From assembly GCA_944472135.2 (NCBI GenBank), contig OX235265.1:56369112-56433111 (forward strand): a DNA stretch of 64,000 nucleotides, given 5' to 3'. Origin of the DNA: Trichobilharzia regenti (lineage: Eukaryota; Platyhelminthes; Trematoda; Strigeidida; Schistosomatidae). The notes under the pieces are model-generated. The model worked only from the letters and a program-made list of their open reading frames with translations, did no database searches and had not been told where the DNA came from. The position numbers were made by a program, and so were the translations under genes. Shown in pieces: positions 23,306-32,931 of this stretch (position 1 is its first letter; each line of letters begins with the position of its first letter).

Positions 23306-25468
23306 AGAAAGTCTGCAAATGGCGTATAGTAGGTGAAAATCTTTGAATTGCTTACTATGACAGATGTAACATATTCGACTTGGAACCTTTATGGGTCAGA
23401 CGACCGAAGTTCAACCTGAAAATTATATTTAGGATTGCTAAAGGGCCTATATATTTCCCCCACAATGACTTTACTTTTAATTCACCTAAGAAATATAACC
23501 TCAGAAATAAATCTTCATCTTTTAATGTGCCTCACTGTCACACAAAATAGGGATGAAATTCTTCCACTGTGAGATACCGTTGTATTTGGAACCGTCTTCC
23601 AACTGAAATTAGAAACAGTTCTACTCCAAAGACCTTCTCATCTCTGCTGAACAAATATTTTATCAACAACGGGTTATAAGGGCTATGTGTCAAACCAAAA
23701 GCTAGAGATCTATAGTAATAATAATAATGTGTATTCTCATATAAACATATAAATTTACATGAAAATGCATGCCATTTTAACAGGCACGATCAAGTAGGAT
23801 ATAATATCAAATCGTAGATTGTCTACAAGTTAATAATGTTTCGACTGTTAAATATTTGATATATATATATATATATATAAATACACTCATTTTCTGAACC
23901 AGGCCGTATAGTTATTGAATTGTACAGTTGTCCTCCAGGTTGAGCGGGAAAATCGACTTCGTTTTGTTTTCATCCCGTGGTTGTAGGCACACGATAACCA
24001 ACCAATATTGAGGTAAGTACAACTTTTGCAAGGGATTGAAAGCTGTTTTAGAAAAGTAAAAGTGCTATGGTGAATCAATAAAGTGCAATGAAATAGGTAA
24101 GTGCAAGTATCATTAGTAAATGCATTTATAAAGGAAACTCCCTAGGCTGACAACGTTCATTCGCAATGTATAATGCTACCCATATAGTTCTTGCTATCAT
24201 GATGTCCACTTTTGGTTTTAATACATTTATCCTCATGCTAGTTGTTTTTATTTCATACCTTTTTGTGCATTTGATGCACAACCGTACCCTACAGAGAATA
24301 AGAATAGAATAAGTCGAATCAAATTCATAAAGAGCTATAAAATGTTAGGTTTAATGGGATATAATGAGGACCGAGTAAAGACGTTATTAGAAAATGAGTG
24401 AGATAAGACATTGTGAAGTGGTATTCATAGGTCCGACAATGGACAGCAAGTTAATTTATAAGTTGCCCTATAAATCTTTGCAGAGCCCACGTGGTCGCAT
24501 CTAAACAATAGGTTGAGCGAATGGTATATATTTAAAGGTAGAAGCATGATCTGTCTAGGAATTCATTATTATCTTTTTCAAGACAAAGATCTAAGCCCTC
24601 AGAAAAATCAGAAAACTCTCGAGCCGTCGAATTGCATATTGCTGTTCCTGCAGAATGGAGCGATTCACCTTAATGACCGCCACTATATCTACTGATCAGC
24701 TAGCGGCACTCCTCTGATCCTCACTGCTAACTCCCGAAATCTGTAAACTCTATGTTTGACTCTACTTTCACTATGATTGTTTTCACAATCCTAGTCACCT
24801 ATTCTCAATCAGCCATAAATTTTAATTGTCTCTTCAATCAGATATTTCTGCATATATCCCTGATAACGTTGTATTATGAGTATTTCAGTATGCCAAGAGT
24901 TCAGGCTCAAGTTCCAGATGCAAATCAAACGAAGACGACTGGTACTAAAATGTCTCTGGAGACTGCCTTATGCTATACGTAAGCACTGTCTGCGTCTACG
25001 CAAACTAAAGCCGGGATGGTGGTAGTCTAAATAATCAACTAAATGGTGAGTCTTAAGTAGTAATGAATCTTATGTTGCTGTTCTATAACTATAATCTTGT
25101 GTAGTCAAATTTTTCAGAACAACATATTAAAGCTTACTATTACTTTTGTGTTCAATGCTGCACGATTATGCACTGTTTTTCGAAGTTACATTTGTTTATA
25201 TCTAAAATGTAGACTATGATAGTGCATTTAACCTACATTTTTCTTCCCCAAAATTCTGTATTAAATGAAACATACATGATGTTTCTCTGAAACTAGTCAT
25301 TCATACCGTGACTGTGAATGAGTCGACGAATAAATATATTTTAAAAAATTTGTGGCATATTACAATGGAAATTAAAAAATAATAAAAAGTTGCATTTCGC
25401 CAGGGCCTTGCACAAAAGAGGTGGTAGGGCCGTGATTGCTATTCAGCGAATATGATGTTGAGGACATA
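23306..25468 (+). mobile_element. 5'-truncated family A LINE (copy A2), interrupted
   Basis: The sequence matches the C-terminal ORF2 region of the intact LINE (35600-36063) and its 3' UTR (36064-36960). The ORF2 part is frameshifted ('LVGENL...CLL' region recognisable). It is split by a roughly 985-bp insert (23712-24695) and stops at 'ggacatatg' (25468), where a SINE begins. The last part of the same 3' UTR resumes at 29409. Confidence 0.75.
23712..24695 (-). mobile_element. LINE C insertion (3' part) inside family A LINE
   Basis: It sits between 'agagatcta' and 'gcggcactcctctgatcc', which are adjacent in the intact LINE. One end is a (TAA)n run followed by the 'atgaaaatgcatgcc..acaggca' hairpin, a LINE 3' tail on the minus strand. 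The other end lacks landmarks, so it is probably 5'-truncated. No RT is recognisable; only short open stretches occur (e.g. 24513-24695). It is mirrored at 17770-18750. Confidence 0.5.
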
Positions 25469-25571
25469 TGTCCGTCGGTGGTACAGCGGTTAGGACTCTC
25501 GCCAACCATGCACATTGTCTGGGTTCAATCCTCTACCAGCGCACACCCGATATCTATGATCGGCCTGCAAA
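25469..25571 (+). mobile_element. Truncated tRNA-derived SINE
   Basis: 'CGTCGGTGGTACAGCGGTTA' (A box) and GGGTTCAATCC (B box) are followed by 'gatatctatgatcggcctgcaaaat', where it ends against Pao/BEL gag sequence. It belongs to the same family as 7597-7800 and lacks the 3' half. Confidence 0.7.
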
Positions 25572-25599
25572 ATCATTATCGCGAGTAACCAGTGCTACG

Positions 25600-26418
25600 T
25601 TGTCGCTGCTAAGGGCGCGGCTGAAAGAGAAACAACTTTGACAGGAGTTAGAGTTAGAGAAAAGGTTGCTAAAGGCTAGACATGATGTCGAAATGGCCGA
25701 GCTGCATGTGAAGTTAGTCGCGGACGACGGACGGAACATTGAGGAATATGAAAGAGGCAGTGTCATTGATAACCGGGAGCAACTAGAACGATATGTGAAA
25801 GATTGTGCCGCAATGATTGGCGGGGACGCTCCTGTTACGATCGGGAAGAGCGCGGTCGTAGAGAAACTTGACATGCCTAAGGTTGAAATATCCTATTTTG
25901 ATGGCAACTGTACTGACTACCTGAGATTTATCAAGGAATTCGAATATTATGGCGAGAATAGAGTAAAGGACCCTGGTCAAAGAATGTTATATCTGTTGCA
26001 CAATTGTAAGGGTTGAGCTAAAGCAGCCATACGTGAATGCGTGATCTTGCGTCCCGAGAGTGCGTATGCGCGAGTTAAGGGTATCTTACAGGATCTGTTT
26101 GAAGAGATCCACGTCATCGCACGAAACCGTATTGAAGACATGATTGGAAGCCTACGACCTGTGGCAGAAGATGGAGGAGCTCTATCCCGTCTATCAATAC
26201 GGCTTCAGAATTGCCTGATTGCCCTAACTAAAATGAACTATTTGTCGAACTTAAATTCCGTAACAACTCTCGAGAGAATAGTACGCATACTCCCCATAGC
26301 ACTTCGGAGGAATTGTGTCAGACTAGCAGACGCAAGGAATGAATATCGGCAAGAGCCTTCGCTTCCGGATCTCTGCGAGTTTGTTTCTACAGAGGCAAGT
26401 GTGGCACGATGTCGATAG
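25600..26418 (+). pseudogene. Pao/BEL gag (DUF1759-like), broken
   Basis: 25666-26016 carries a coiled-coil-like charged N-terminus and then MPKVEISYFDGNCTDYLRFI and RMLYLLHNCKG, the DUF1759 pattern. A TGA stop follows, and the frame continues at 26041-26418 (VKGILQDLFE..., MNYLSNLNSVTTLERIVRIL). A 110-bp piece of this gag is also present at 53789-53899. Capsid function in the family; dead here. Confidence 0.7.
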
Positions 26419-26583
26419 AGACACCTCGTTTCAGAGAGCTTTAACCGCCCGAACGCCCAAGTTTCACTAAAAAGACAGGGTCGTAATGGGGACACATCAT
26501 TCGCAATACAGGTAGAAAGGATCCCTGGACTCAAGCGACCGTGTATCCGTAGGTCTCCGTAGGTATGACCACGCTACTGCTTC

Positions 26584-28369
26584 ATGTCAGGAGTTCGTTG
26601 GATTAGATGTGCGAGACAGATGGAGCTGCATCCGCCGCCACAGAACATGCTTTTTGTGCTTAAAGGTCGGATATCGTATCGATCATTGTTTATTGGTAAA
26701 CATCACCCACTGCTACATGTTGGACCGATTGTAAATCAGGTGGTAGAACAGGCGACATTTGCTGCTACTATGCATTATGGAACGGCAGTTATGCTAGGTG
26801 TGATCCCCGTCAAGGTGCAGGCCCACGGTAAGGAAATAGATGCTTATGCCTTTCTGGATACAGCTCAGACGTTACTGTAATTACGAAGGATTTGTTAAGC
26901 AGCTTAGGCCTAGAGGGCACACCATCGTCTATGACCTTGACAACAATCAGTGTTGCGAGTCAGGTCCAGGGCAACATGTGCGAACTGGGAGTCGCATCAA
27001 TGGATGGAAATGAAAAGATGACCTTACAGAGTGTTCTCATTGCCATCCCTGCCGGTCAATGCACCCTCACTATCGATATCTCAAGAGGCCCGTCGCTGGC
27101 CACGTCTCCAGGAATTGACATTCGGCGAACGTGATGATAAAAGGGTCACAATGCTCATAGGCTGCGATGTTCCCGAGGTGCATTGGGTCCTCGATCAGCG
27201 TTTGGGTAGTCGCAAGCAAACTTACGCAACCAAGACATTGCTCATTTGGGCCTTGCTAGGGCCACTTCATGGAAATACGAAAAGAGACACTGTCGACTAC
27301 GCTCGAAACAGCGAAGAGAGTATCAAAGATGACATCAGATGGCTATATGAAGCTGAGTTTAAGGATGCTGAAGAAAACGAACACTCATTTTCTCACGAAG
27401 ATCGTAAGGCAATCGAGCTGGTTACTCAAAGCGCTGTCTCAAAAAAGCCGCATCACGTCATTCCCTTGCCATGGAAAGATCCAGCAAAGGTAACGGACAA
27501 TAATTATGTAGTCTCCGTAAATCGGCTACTCAGTCTGAAACGGAGGTTATCGCGTGACAAGAACCTTTTGGCACGATATGTGGATGGGATAAATACGATG
27601 TTAAAAAATGGTTATGCCCCTCCGGTACCCCAGAGCAGCTAGCAGCCAACTGTCGTTCGAGGTGGTATCTTCCACATCATCCCGTAATGAAACCGAAAAG
27701 CGAGATAAACTGAGAATAGTTCTAGATTGCACCGCAACCTTTATATTTTATTCTTTGAACGATGAGCTATATCAAGGACCTGATACGATTGCCGAGCTTG
27801 TTGGTGCTCTGTTGCGCTTTCAGGAAAAGCCTATTGCTGTGGTCGCGGACATAGCTGATATGTTTGTGTAAGTGAAGGTGCCAGTAGAGGATCCAGGAGC
27901 GTTACGATTTCTGTGGTGGAAAAGTGGTTGTCTAGACGAAGAGCCGCAGGAGTTTCAGATGACAGCGCATCCTTTCGGGGCAACTTCATCACCCATCTGT
28001 GCGAACTTTGCGTTGAGAAAGGCAGTAGAGGACGTTGATTGCATATATCCGGAAACAGTAAGAGATATAGTACGGCACAACTTTTATGTCGACGACTGCT
28101 TGGCATTCTTTGAGGATGTTGAGACCGTCAGTAGGTTTATCACTGACGTAAGTGACCTGCTAAGTAGCGCAGGTTTCCGACTGCATAAATGGATTGCTAA
28201 CCGGGCAGAAGAAGCATTATGCAACCAGCAGAATCTAAATGAGGAGACTGTATTGACGCTTATGGTAAAAGTAGAACGCATATTGACTGATCGGCCGCTT
28301 GTACCATCAACATCGGATAGTAGAGATAATCTAGCTCTCACGCCGAATCACCTACTGCTGGTCTGTTGA
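26584..28369 (+). pseudogene. Pao/BEL pol: protease remnant, RT, integrase C-terminus
   Basis: Protease: AYAFLDTAQTLL near 26845, a changed active-site triplet (D-T-A in place of D-S/T-G). RT: KLRIVLDCTATF (27690), LNDELYQGPDTI, then VVADIADMF with a stop just after. Further on are MTAHPFGATSSPICANFALR (27959) and the catalytic YVDD (28087-28098). Then sequence jumps from HKWIANRAEEAL to LNEETVLTLMVKVE and LTPNHLLLV, the end of integrase, so RNase H and the integrase core are deleted. The C-terminal WPLRVI..DGLVRTI region is readable in another frame to 28713. Several frameshifts and stops: not functional. Confidence 0.75.
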
Positions 28370-28783
28370 AACATTATCACGGAGACACCATCAGATACTC
28401 TCCAAGTATACAACTTTGGATGGAGGCAGGCTATGCATCTAGCAGCTTCATTCTGGCGGAGAGGGAAGCGAGAATATCCACCCTTACTTCAAACTAGTCA
28501 GAAATGAATCACAAAATCTAAAAATCTATCGCCGGGGGATGTGGTGATGACTGCGCCAGAATCTTCAACAAGAGACCGTTGGCCGCTGCGAGTTATTGCG
28601 GGATGCGAGCAATCCGCGGACGGACTTGTCAGAACCATTACAATAAGAACGAGAAACGACGAGGTGAGGCGCGATATACGTAAGATATGCCCACTGGAGG
28701 GAAGTCATTTGTAAGAGAGCCAGGCACGAGGGTTATTCTTTGTAACATGATTCATAGAACCCTAGTCGGATTTTGGGGGCCGG

Positions 28784-29408
28784 TGTAAGATCAATTCATT
28801 ACCCATTCTTGAATCAAGTCAACCTGTCCCGGATTAACCTAGGGTTGTTGCAACCCAATTATCCCCCCTTGTTTAATAAACTGTGTGTATGTGTTTTTAC
28901 CTCGATCCGTTTAGTCAGACAGTTGAACTCATGAGCCAATCAGAGTATTTTGTGAACTGTTATTTTTACTGACCCATGTCTTACTTTGCACACTTCTGTC
29001 GAGTTTATCTTATTTATTGATCTTCATCTGTATCTTCCTATCTGATTAAGTAGTCAATTAAATTCTATCTTTGTGCCTATGCTCTGTCTATCTCTTAACC
29101 GCTCTCTGTCCTATGCATTGCCTTACTTAGGTTCATTCTTCTACTGACTGCTTGCCTGAACGGTCGTGTCTGATTCCGGCTAGTTCGCCATTTTTTGGCT
29201 TTAACGTTATTCCGCTCTGACAGCGGTGCCCTGCTTTCTGTTAAGCTTCGTGCTTTGTACTCTTGAAACCGCTTAGGTTTGTTGTATATATAATTATTGA
29301 TTTGTTCATTAAAAGTACTGTAGAAACGGTGGCCGGCTTCTTGTTTGTTCTGGACCGGGATATCCTTCAACTACGCGTGACTTAATTTCAAGCGATATTG
29401 CGCTTACA
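28784..29408 (+). repeat. 3' LTR of the Pao/BEL element
   Basis: 625 bp with perfect terminal inverted hexamers: TGTAAG at the start and CTTACA at the end. A G-rich polypurine tract (TTTTGGGGGCCGG) lies directly upstream. Family A LINE 3' UTR sequence begins immediately after it. No second LTR copy is in the window for comparison. Confidence 0.7.
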
Positions 29409-29752
29409 CTTATGTTTCACGTCAGCACCTGCACGAAAATGCTACTTACTTTCCACAATTAACGTAATCACTCATAATTATCGCGAGAAATTGACATACC
29501 GTATTTTTTTCAATTGCTGTTTAGATTGGACACTATATCTTATGACTTATTCGGTCGAAAGCAGATCTCAAAAATTATCTATTTCCTTATTTGTACATTT
29601 CTTTTTAAATGTTTCTCTCGAATTAACCAGTATTCAATCTATTTCTAGATTAACAAATCATATTATATATTCTATAAGTTCTAATTAGTGTACATGTGTT
29701 CACGCCTGTAAAATGGCAGGTTCCTGTTCCAGAAATAAATTATTATTATAGT
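29409..29752 (+). mobile_element. Family A LINE 3' end (continuation of copy A2)
   Basis: This matches 37705-38017 of the intact LINE: 'acgtcagcacctg', 'aacaaatcatattatatattctataag', the hairpin 'gcctgtaaaatggcagg' and the tail 'aaataaattattattat'. About 740 bp of 3' UTR between 25468 and this point is missing and was replaced by the SINE and the Pao/BEL element. Confidence 0.75.
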
Positions 29753-29879
29753 GCTTGCAGATCATTTGTCATTGTAAGCGGTCAAATACCTACATTCTTT
29801 ATTCTCATTCAAAAAAGTCATGTAGGAGCTAAATGGTGAGAAGAAAGAAAACAAATGACAGAAGCATTTAAGCGTTATT

Positions 29880-30372
29880 CAGAATATTTTTAGCACTTAC
29901 GTTGAACAAATTCCATCCTGAATTCTGTTTAACATCGCAAAGTTAGTCCCTTGTATCTCCTAATACCAAAAGTATGCTGTACTTACCATCTACTCTGTAG
30001 TTTTATAAATTTTTGAACCCTTATTGATTGATAAAATGATAATGATCACAAGGTCTGTACCCCGTGTGTCTTACTCTAGCACCTGTATATCACCTCTTTT
30101 CTCACCTTCCATTAACGCAACATTTCGTAATTCCCGCATGAATTTGACTCACTATAAGTATATTGAAGATTATAATTTAGAATTAAACCAAAATCTTGTA
30201 ATATATTTTTATAAAGTTTCTAAAAGATTTTTCCATTTTTCCAAGTTTCAATGTCATAAAACAGTGTTCCATTTCAAATTGCACTTGTCAAATATGATCA
30301 TGCCCGTACAAACGGTATGTCAATCATGTGAATGCTTACTTGATGTGAAAAATATATATTCATATTAATTGA
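29880..30372 (+). mobile_element. 5'-truncated family A-related LINE 3' end
   Basis: About 490 bp with no match in the uninterrupted family B 3' UTR at 49115-49145. It has family A-style landmarks ('agcacctgta', 'cattaacgcaac', 'gtaattcccgc') and ends in the hairpin 'atgcccgtacaaacggtatg' and an AT-rich tail. It is more diverged than the copies at 29409 and 37700. Confidence 0.55.
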
Positions 30373-30829
30373 TATTTAGTGGTGTCCTGAAGGAGTGATT
30401 TATAAATTTTTATATGCGTATATATATGTTCTGTCAAGTAAATATGATCATTTTGGTACACTAACTAACTAGTCCTGTTATGCCAGCTTTTATATTATGT
30501 GTGAACTGATATTAGTGTCCTGTGTAGAAATGTTTATCACGTCTTTCCAACCATATTAACATTTATAATTGTAGCTTGTTTTAACTACACGTTTAATGAA
30601 CTTAAAATATCTATGTAGGGTGAGGAGGGTGTAGGAGTCAAACGCAGGAGTGCGTCGTCGTCTTTGAGCAGTCTGTTGACTGAGGAGATAAACACTGGAA
30701 GTGTGTTTGCATCACTCACATTAGCTAGTGGCCTTTACCAAATGGCTGAAAACTTATTCAAGAAGTCGTACCGCATGTAATTCTGACAATGCTCTATAGC
30801 AACTAGGTTATCATGATTTCTAAGACTGT

Positions 30830-31022
30830 AACTGATGACAGCGGTAGATTTAGTTGTTGGCCTGGAGGAGAGCAGGAGAAGATTATTTAGCTCGTTTTAG
30901 AAAATGAGGTTTAGCTGAAGACTTGTTTTTCAGAGTGATTCTATTTGCAATCTCTCGGAACTCTCATAGTATTTGAGGCCAAATTCTAAACCAAGAGTTG
31001 TCGAGGTAAATTTGCTTTGCAC
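30830..31022. repeat. 193-bp target site duplication, left copy
   Basis: Identical by eye to 38018-38210 over 193 bp. Both are family B LINE sequence (end of ORF2, minus strand), and together they flank the full-length family A LINE. Confidence 0.9.
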
Positions 31023-31393
31023 GATTGCGCAATTCAAAGGCTTTGTTACTTTTTCGCGTGTTATTTCTCAATTCTTTTTTTAGTCCATAGGCGACTTTTT
31101 AATAGGTCTCTCGACGATAGTATTAAATATTTAGTTCTATTCTTACATAGAATATAAATTTTACGGTTAAAATTATCCGTTATAGATAGTGTCCATCTAA
31201 GTGCTACTGTTATAGCATCTTCGCATTTAGAGTATTTGTATAGGGTATCTTAATATTCTATCTCAATATTTTTATTCGTATAAACTGTTAATTCCATACA
31301 GAACTAGACAGTTTAAATCCCCAACACTCTAAAACGGACCTTACAGACACATTGCTCATTCTCTTATAATTAAGAATTTTAACTTAGTACTAA

Positions 31394-32929
31394 ATGCCAA
31401 TGGTCCAAACTAAGCGTCTAACTCCACTGTCTGCTTCACATCCCAGTAAAAAAATCAAACCAAACAGAATAAGTAGCCCTGCAGGAAGTGAGAGCACTAC
31501 ATCTGTTGATTTAACAACTACATATACGTCTGCTGCGGTAGACACGTCAAGTCCGGACATTAAACTCCCCTCACTTGCTTGCGTAGTAAACAACATCATG
31601 GATGGTATACACAGTGATACTACATGTAATGATCTAGGCCTCGTAGACACCTGCAAAGCGTCTTGCGATAAGAATCACACGGCAAACATTCTTACTCCCA
31701 TCACTAATCCAGTTTTTTGTTCTACACTTAGTTGTGAAGATAAATTCGAAGAACTATTTTCTATAATTAGGGGGCTTGAAGTTAAGATGTCAAAACTGGC
31801 ACTGCCTAGTGAAACTGGCAGTAGTAGTACTTCACCTAGAAAGTTACCACAAACTGCAAACCTTATAAACTACGTTGCAACTGAAGTATATCAACGTGTA
31901 GTGCGCGAGAAGAACATAATTGTGTATAATATACCGGATAATGCACAGATCAACAAGGTCAAAAGCACTCTTTTAAATGCATGCTCTATGAATAACGTCC
32001 CATGCAGCTGCCATCGACTAAGAAAGTCTCAGAAGAACAAATCTTGCCCACTTGTGTTGAAATTTGACTCGTCCTCCAATGCTGACATCTTTTACAGTAG
32101 GCAAACCCTACTAAAAAATACGCGTTACCACACGATCAAGTTAGCTCGTGACAAAACGCCGATCCAAAGAATGACTTATATGACCGATGCTAAAACTGTG
32201 AATCCCAACTCCTCTACAACACCCCTGAGCACCCACAATTCCGTAGAGGCAGAGCAAAAGGGTGTGAACCTTTCTGTACAAAGCACATCGTATTCGGAAA
32301 CGAACTTCCGTGGAAATATAAGGTCCAAAAATGGATCGATGTATAACCACAGACTAAGAAGGAAATCCACCGTGGATCTAGACTCCTCTGATAACGATCC
32401 CTGTACCCCGGTGACAAACTGCGGTACATCACACCCAGTATTCCCCAATCCAAGCAGCCTCAATTCCAGGAAGTTGAAAAGTGGGGCTACCAGTTCGTCC
32501 ACAAAGACAGTGCATAATAAGAGACTATTGCCACACACTAATTCAGATACTCACAGTTTGATAACACACCTCTCTCCAGAAACAAATACTCACAAAGCCG
32601 AAAGGGATAAAAACCGTAAAACGCAGCCCGAACCTCGTAGCTACTTGTCCAAAAAAGTAAACCCTCCCACCACTTTAAACCGAAAGATTGATACACCTAA
32701 CTATAGGACGTCGAATAGTGGTGAAGTAAATCGCAAAAATTCGAGTCAGTTTAGCTTGCTTGGTAGGCCACCTCCACCTATTTACATGCCCATACTCAAC
32801 GGGACTGACCATCCAACGATCAGCAATTTCGCTGAAACGACATTACCATTTTTTATTCAGGTTCACAACATGACCTCAAACATACTACAAATGCTCACCA
32901 CTCTCCACAGGTTTCGCCCCCCAATATAG
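31394..32929 (+). CDS. LINE family A ORF1 protein
   Basis: 511 codons, intact. The N-terminal third is low-complexity and Ser/Thr-rich. A heptad-like segment (about residues 115-135, FEELFSIIRGLEVKMSKL) suggests a short coiled coil for multimerisation. Residues about 160-255 form an RRM-like domain (EKNIIVYNIPDNAQ, then LRKSQKNKSCPLVLKFDS, then LARDKTP), as in CR1/Jockey-type ORF1 proteins that bind element RNA. The C-terminal half is basic and Ser/Asn-rich; I see no zinc knuckle. The TAG stop is two bases before the ORF2 ATG, so ORF2 may be translated by reinitiation. Confidence 0.85.
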   Translation: MPMVQTKRLTPLSASHPSKKIKPNRISSPAGSESTTSVDLTTTYTSAAVDTSSPDIKLPSLACVVNNIMDGIHSDTTCNDLGLVDTCKASCDKNHTANILTPITNPVFCSTLSCEDKFEELFSIIRGLEVKMSKLALPSETGSSSTSPRKLPQTANLINYVATEVYQRVVREKNIIVYNIPDNAQINKVKSTLLNACSMNNVPCSCHRLRKSQKNKSCPLVLKFDSSSNADIFYSRQTLLKNTRYHTIKLARDKTPIQRMTYMTDAKTVNPNSSTTPLSTHNSVEAEQKGVNLSVQSTSYSETNFRGNIRSKNGSMYNHRLRRKSTVDLDSSDNDPCTPVTNCGTSHPVFPNPSSLNSRKLKSGATSSSTKTVHNKRLLPHTNSDTHSLITHLSPETNTHKAERDKNRKTQPEPRSYLSKKVNPPTTLNRKIDTPNYRTSNSGEVNRKNSSQFSLLGRPPPPIYMPILNGTDHPTISNFAETTLPFFIQVHNMTSNILQMLTTLHRFRPPI

Positions 32930-32931
32930 AT

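Larger units (their letters stand above)
21552..24810. repeat. Right arm of giant inverted repeat
   Basis: The mirror image of 17658-20910. The inner end cuts an LTR at 21552. The outer end (24810) falls inside family A LINE 3' UTR that continues without a break to 25468. The right arm is therefore the natural context at its outer edge and the left arm at its inner edge; neither contains all of the other. Confidence 0.92.
25572..29408 (+). mobile_element. Pao/BEL LTR retrotransposon, internally deleted and 5'-truncated
   Basis: In order it has gag (25600-26418), a protease-like region (26760-26880), the RT domain (27300-28230), an abrupt jump to the integrase C-terminus (28231-28713), a purine-rich tract 'tttgggggccgg' and a 3' LTR (28784-29408). 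RNase H and most of integrase are missing. There is no 5' LTR; the left end abuts a SINE. It is inserted in, or replaces part of, a family A LINE 3' UTR. It resembles schistosome Pao elements such as Sinbad in RT style, a recognition call. Confidence 0.8.
29753..31022 (-). mobile_element. Family B LINE 3' part (copy B1, continued)
   Basis: Minus-strand 3' UTR and the end of ORF2, matching 48988-49800 of the other family B copy. It is interrupted at 29880-30372 by a LINE tail and at 31023 by the full-length family A LINE. Bases 30830-31022 are repeated exactly at 38018-38210 as the target duplication of that insertion. Confidence 0.75.

Noticed and set aside
17658..24810. CRISPR-like or bacterial invertible element
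   Set aside because: The window is eukaryotic (introns, SINEs, LINEs). There are no short regular repeats with spacers and no recombinase gene.
32141..32538. Minus-strand frames of 69-120 codons in the family A LINE
   Set aside because: They are antisense to ORF1, with unnatural composition and no independent evidence.
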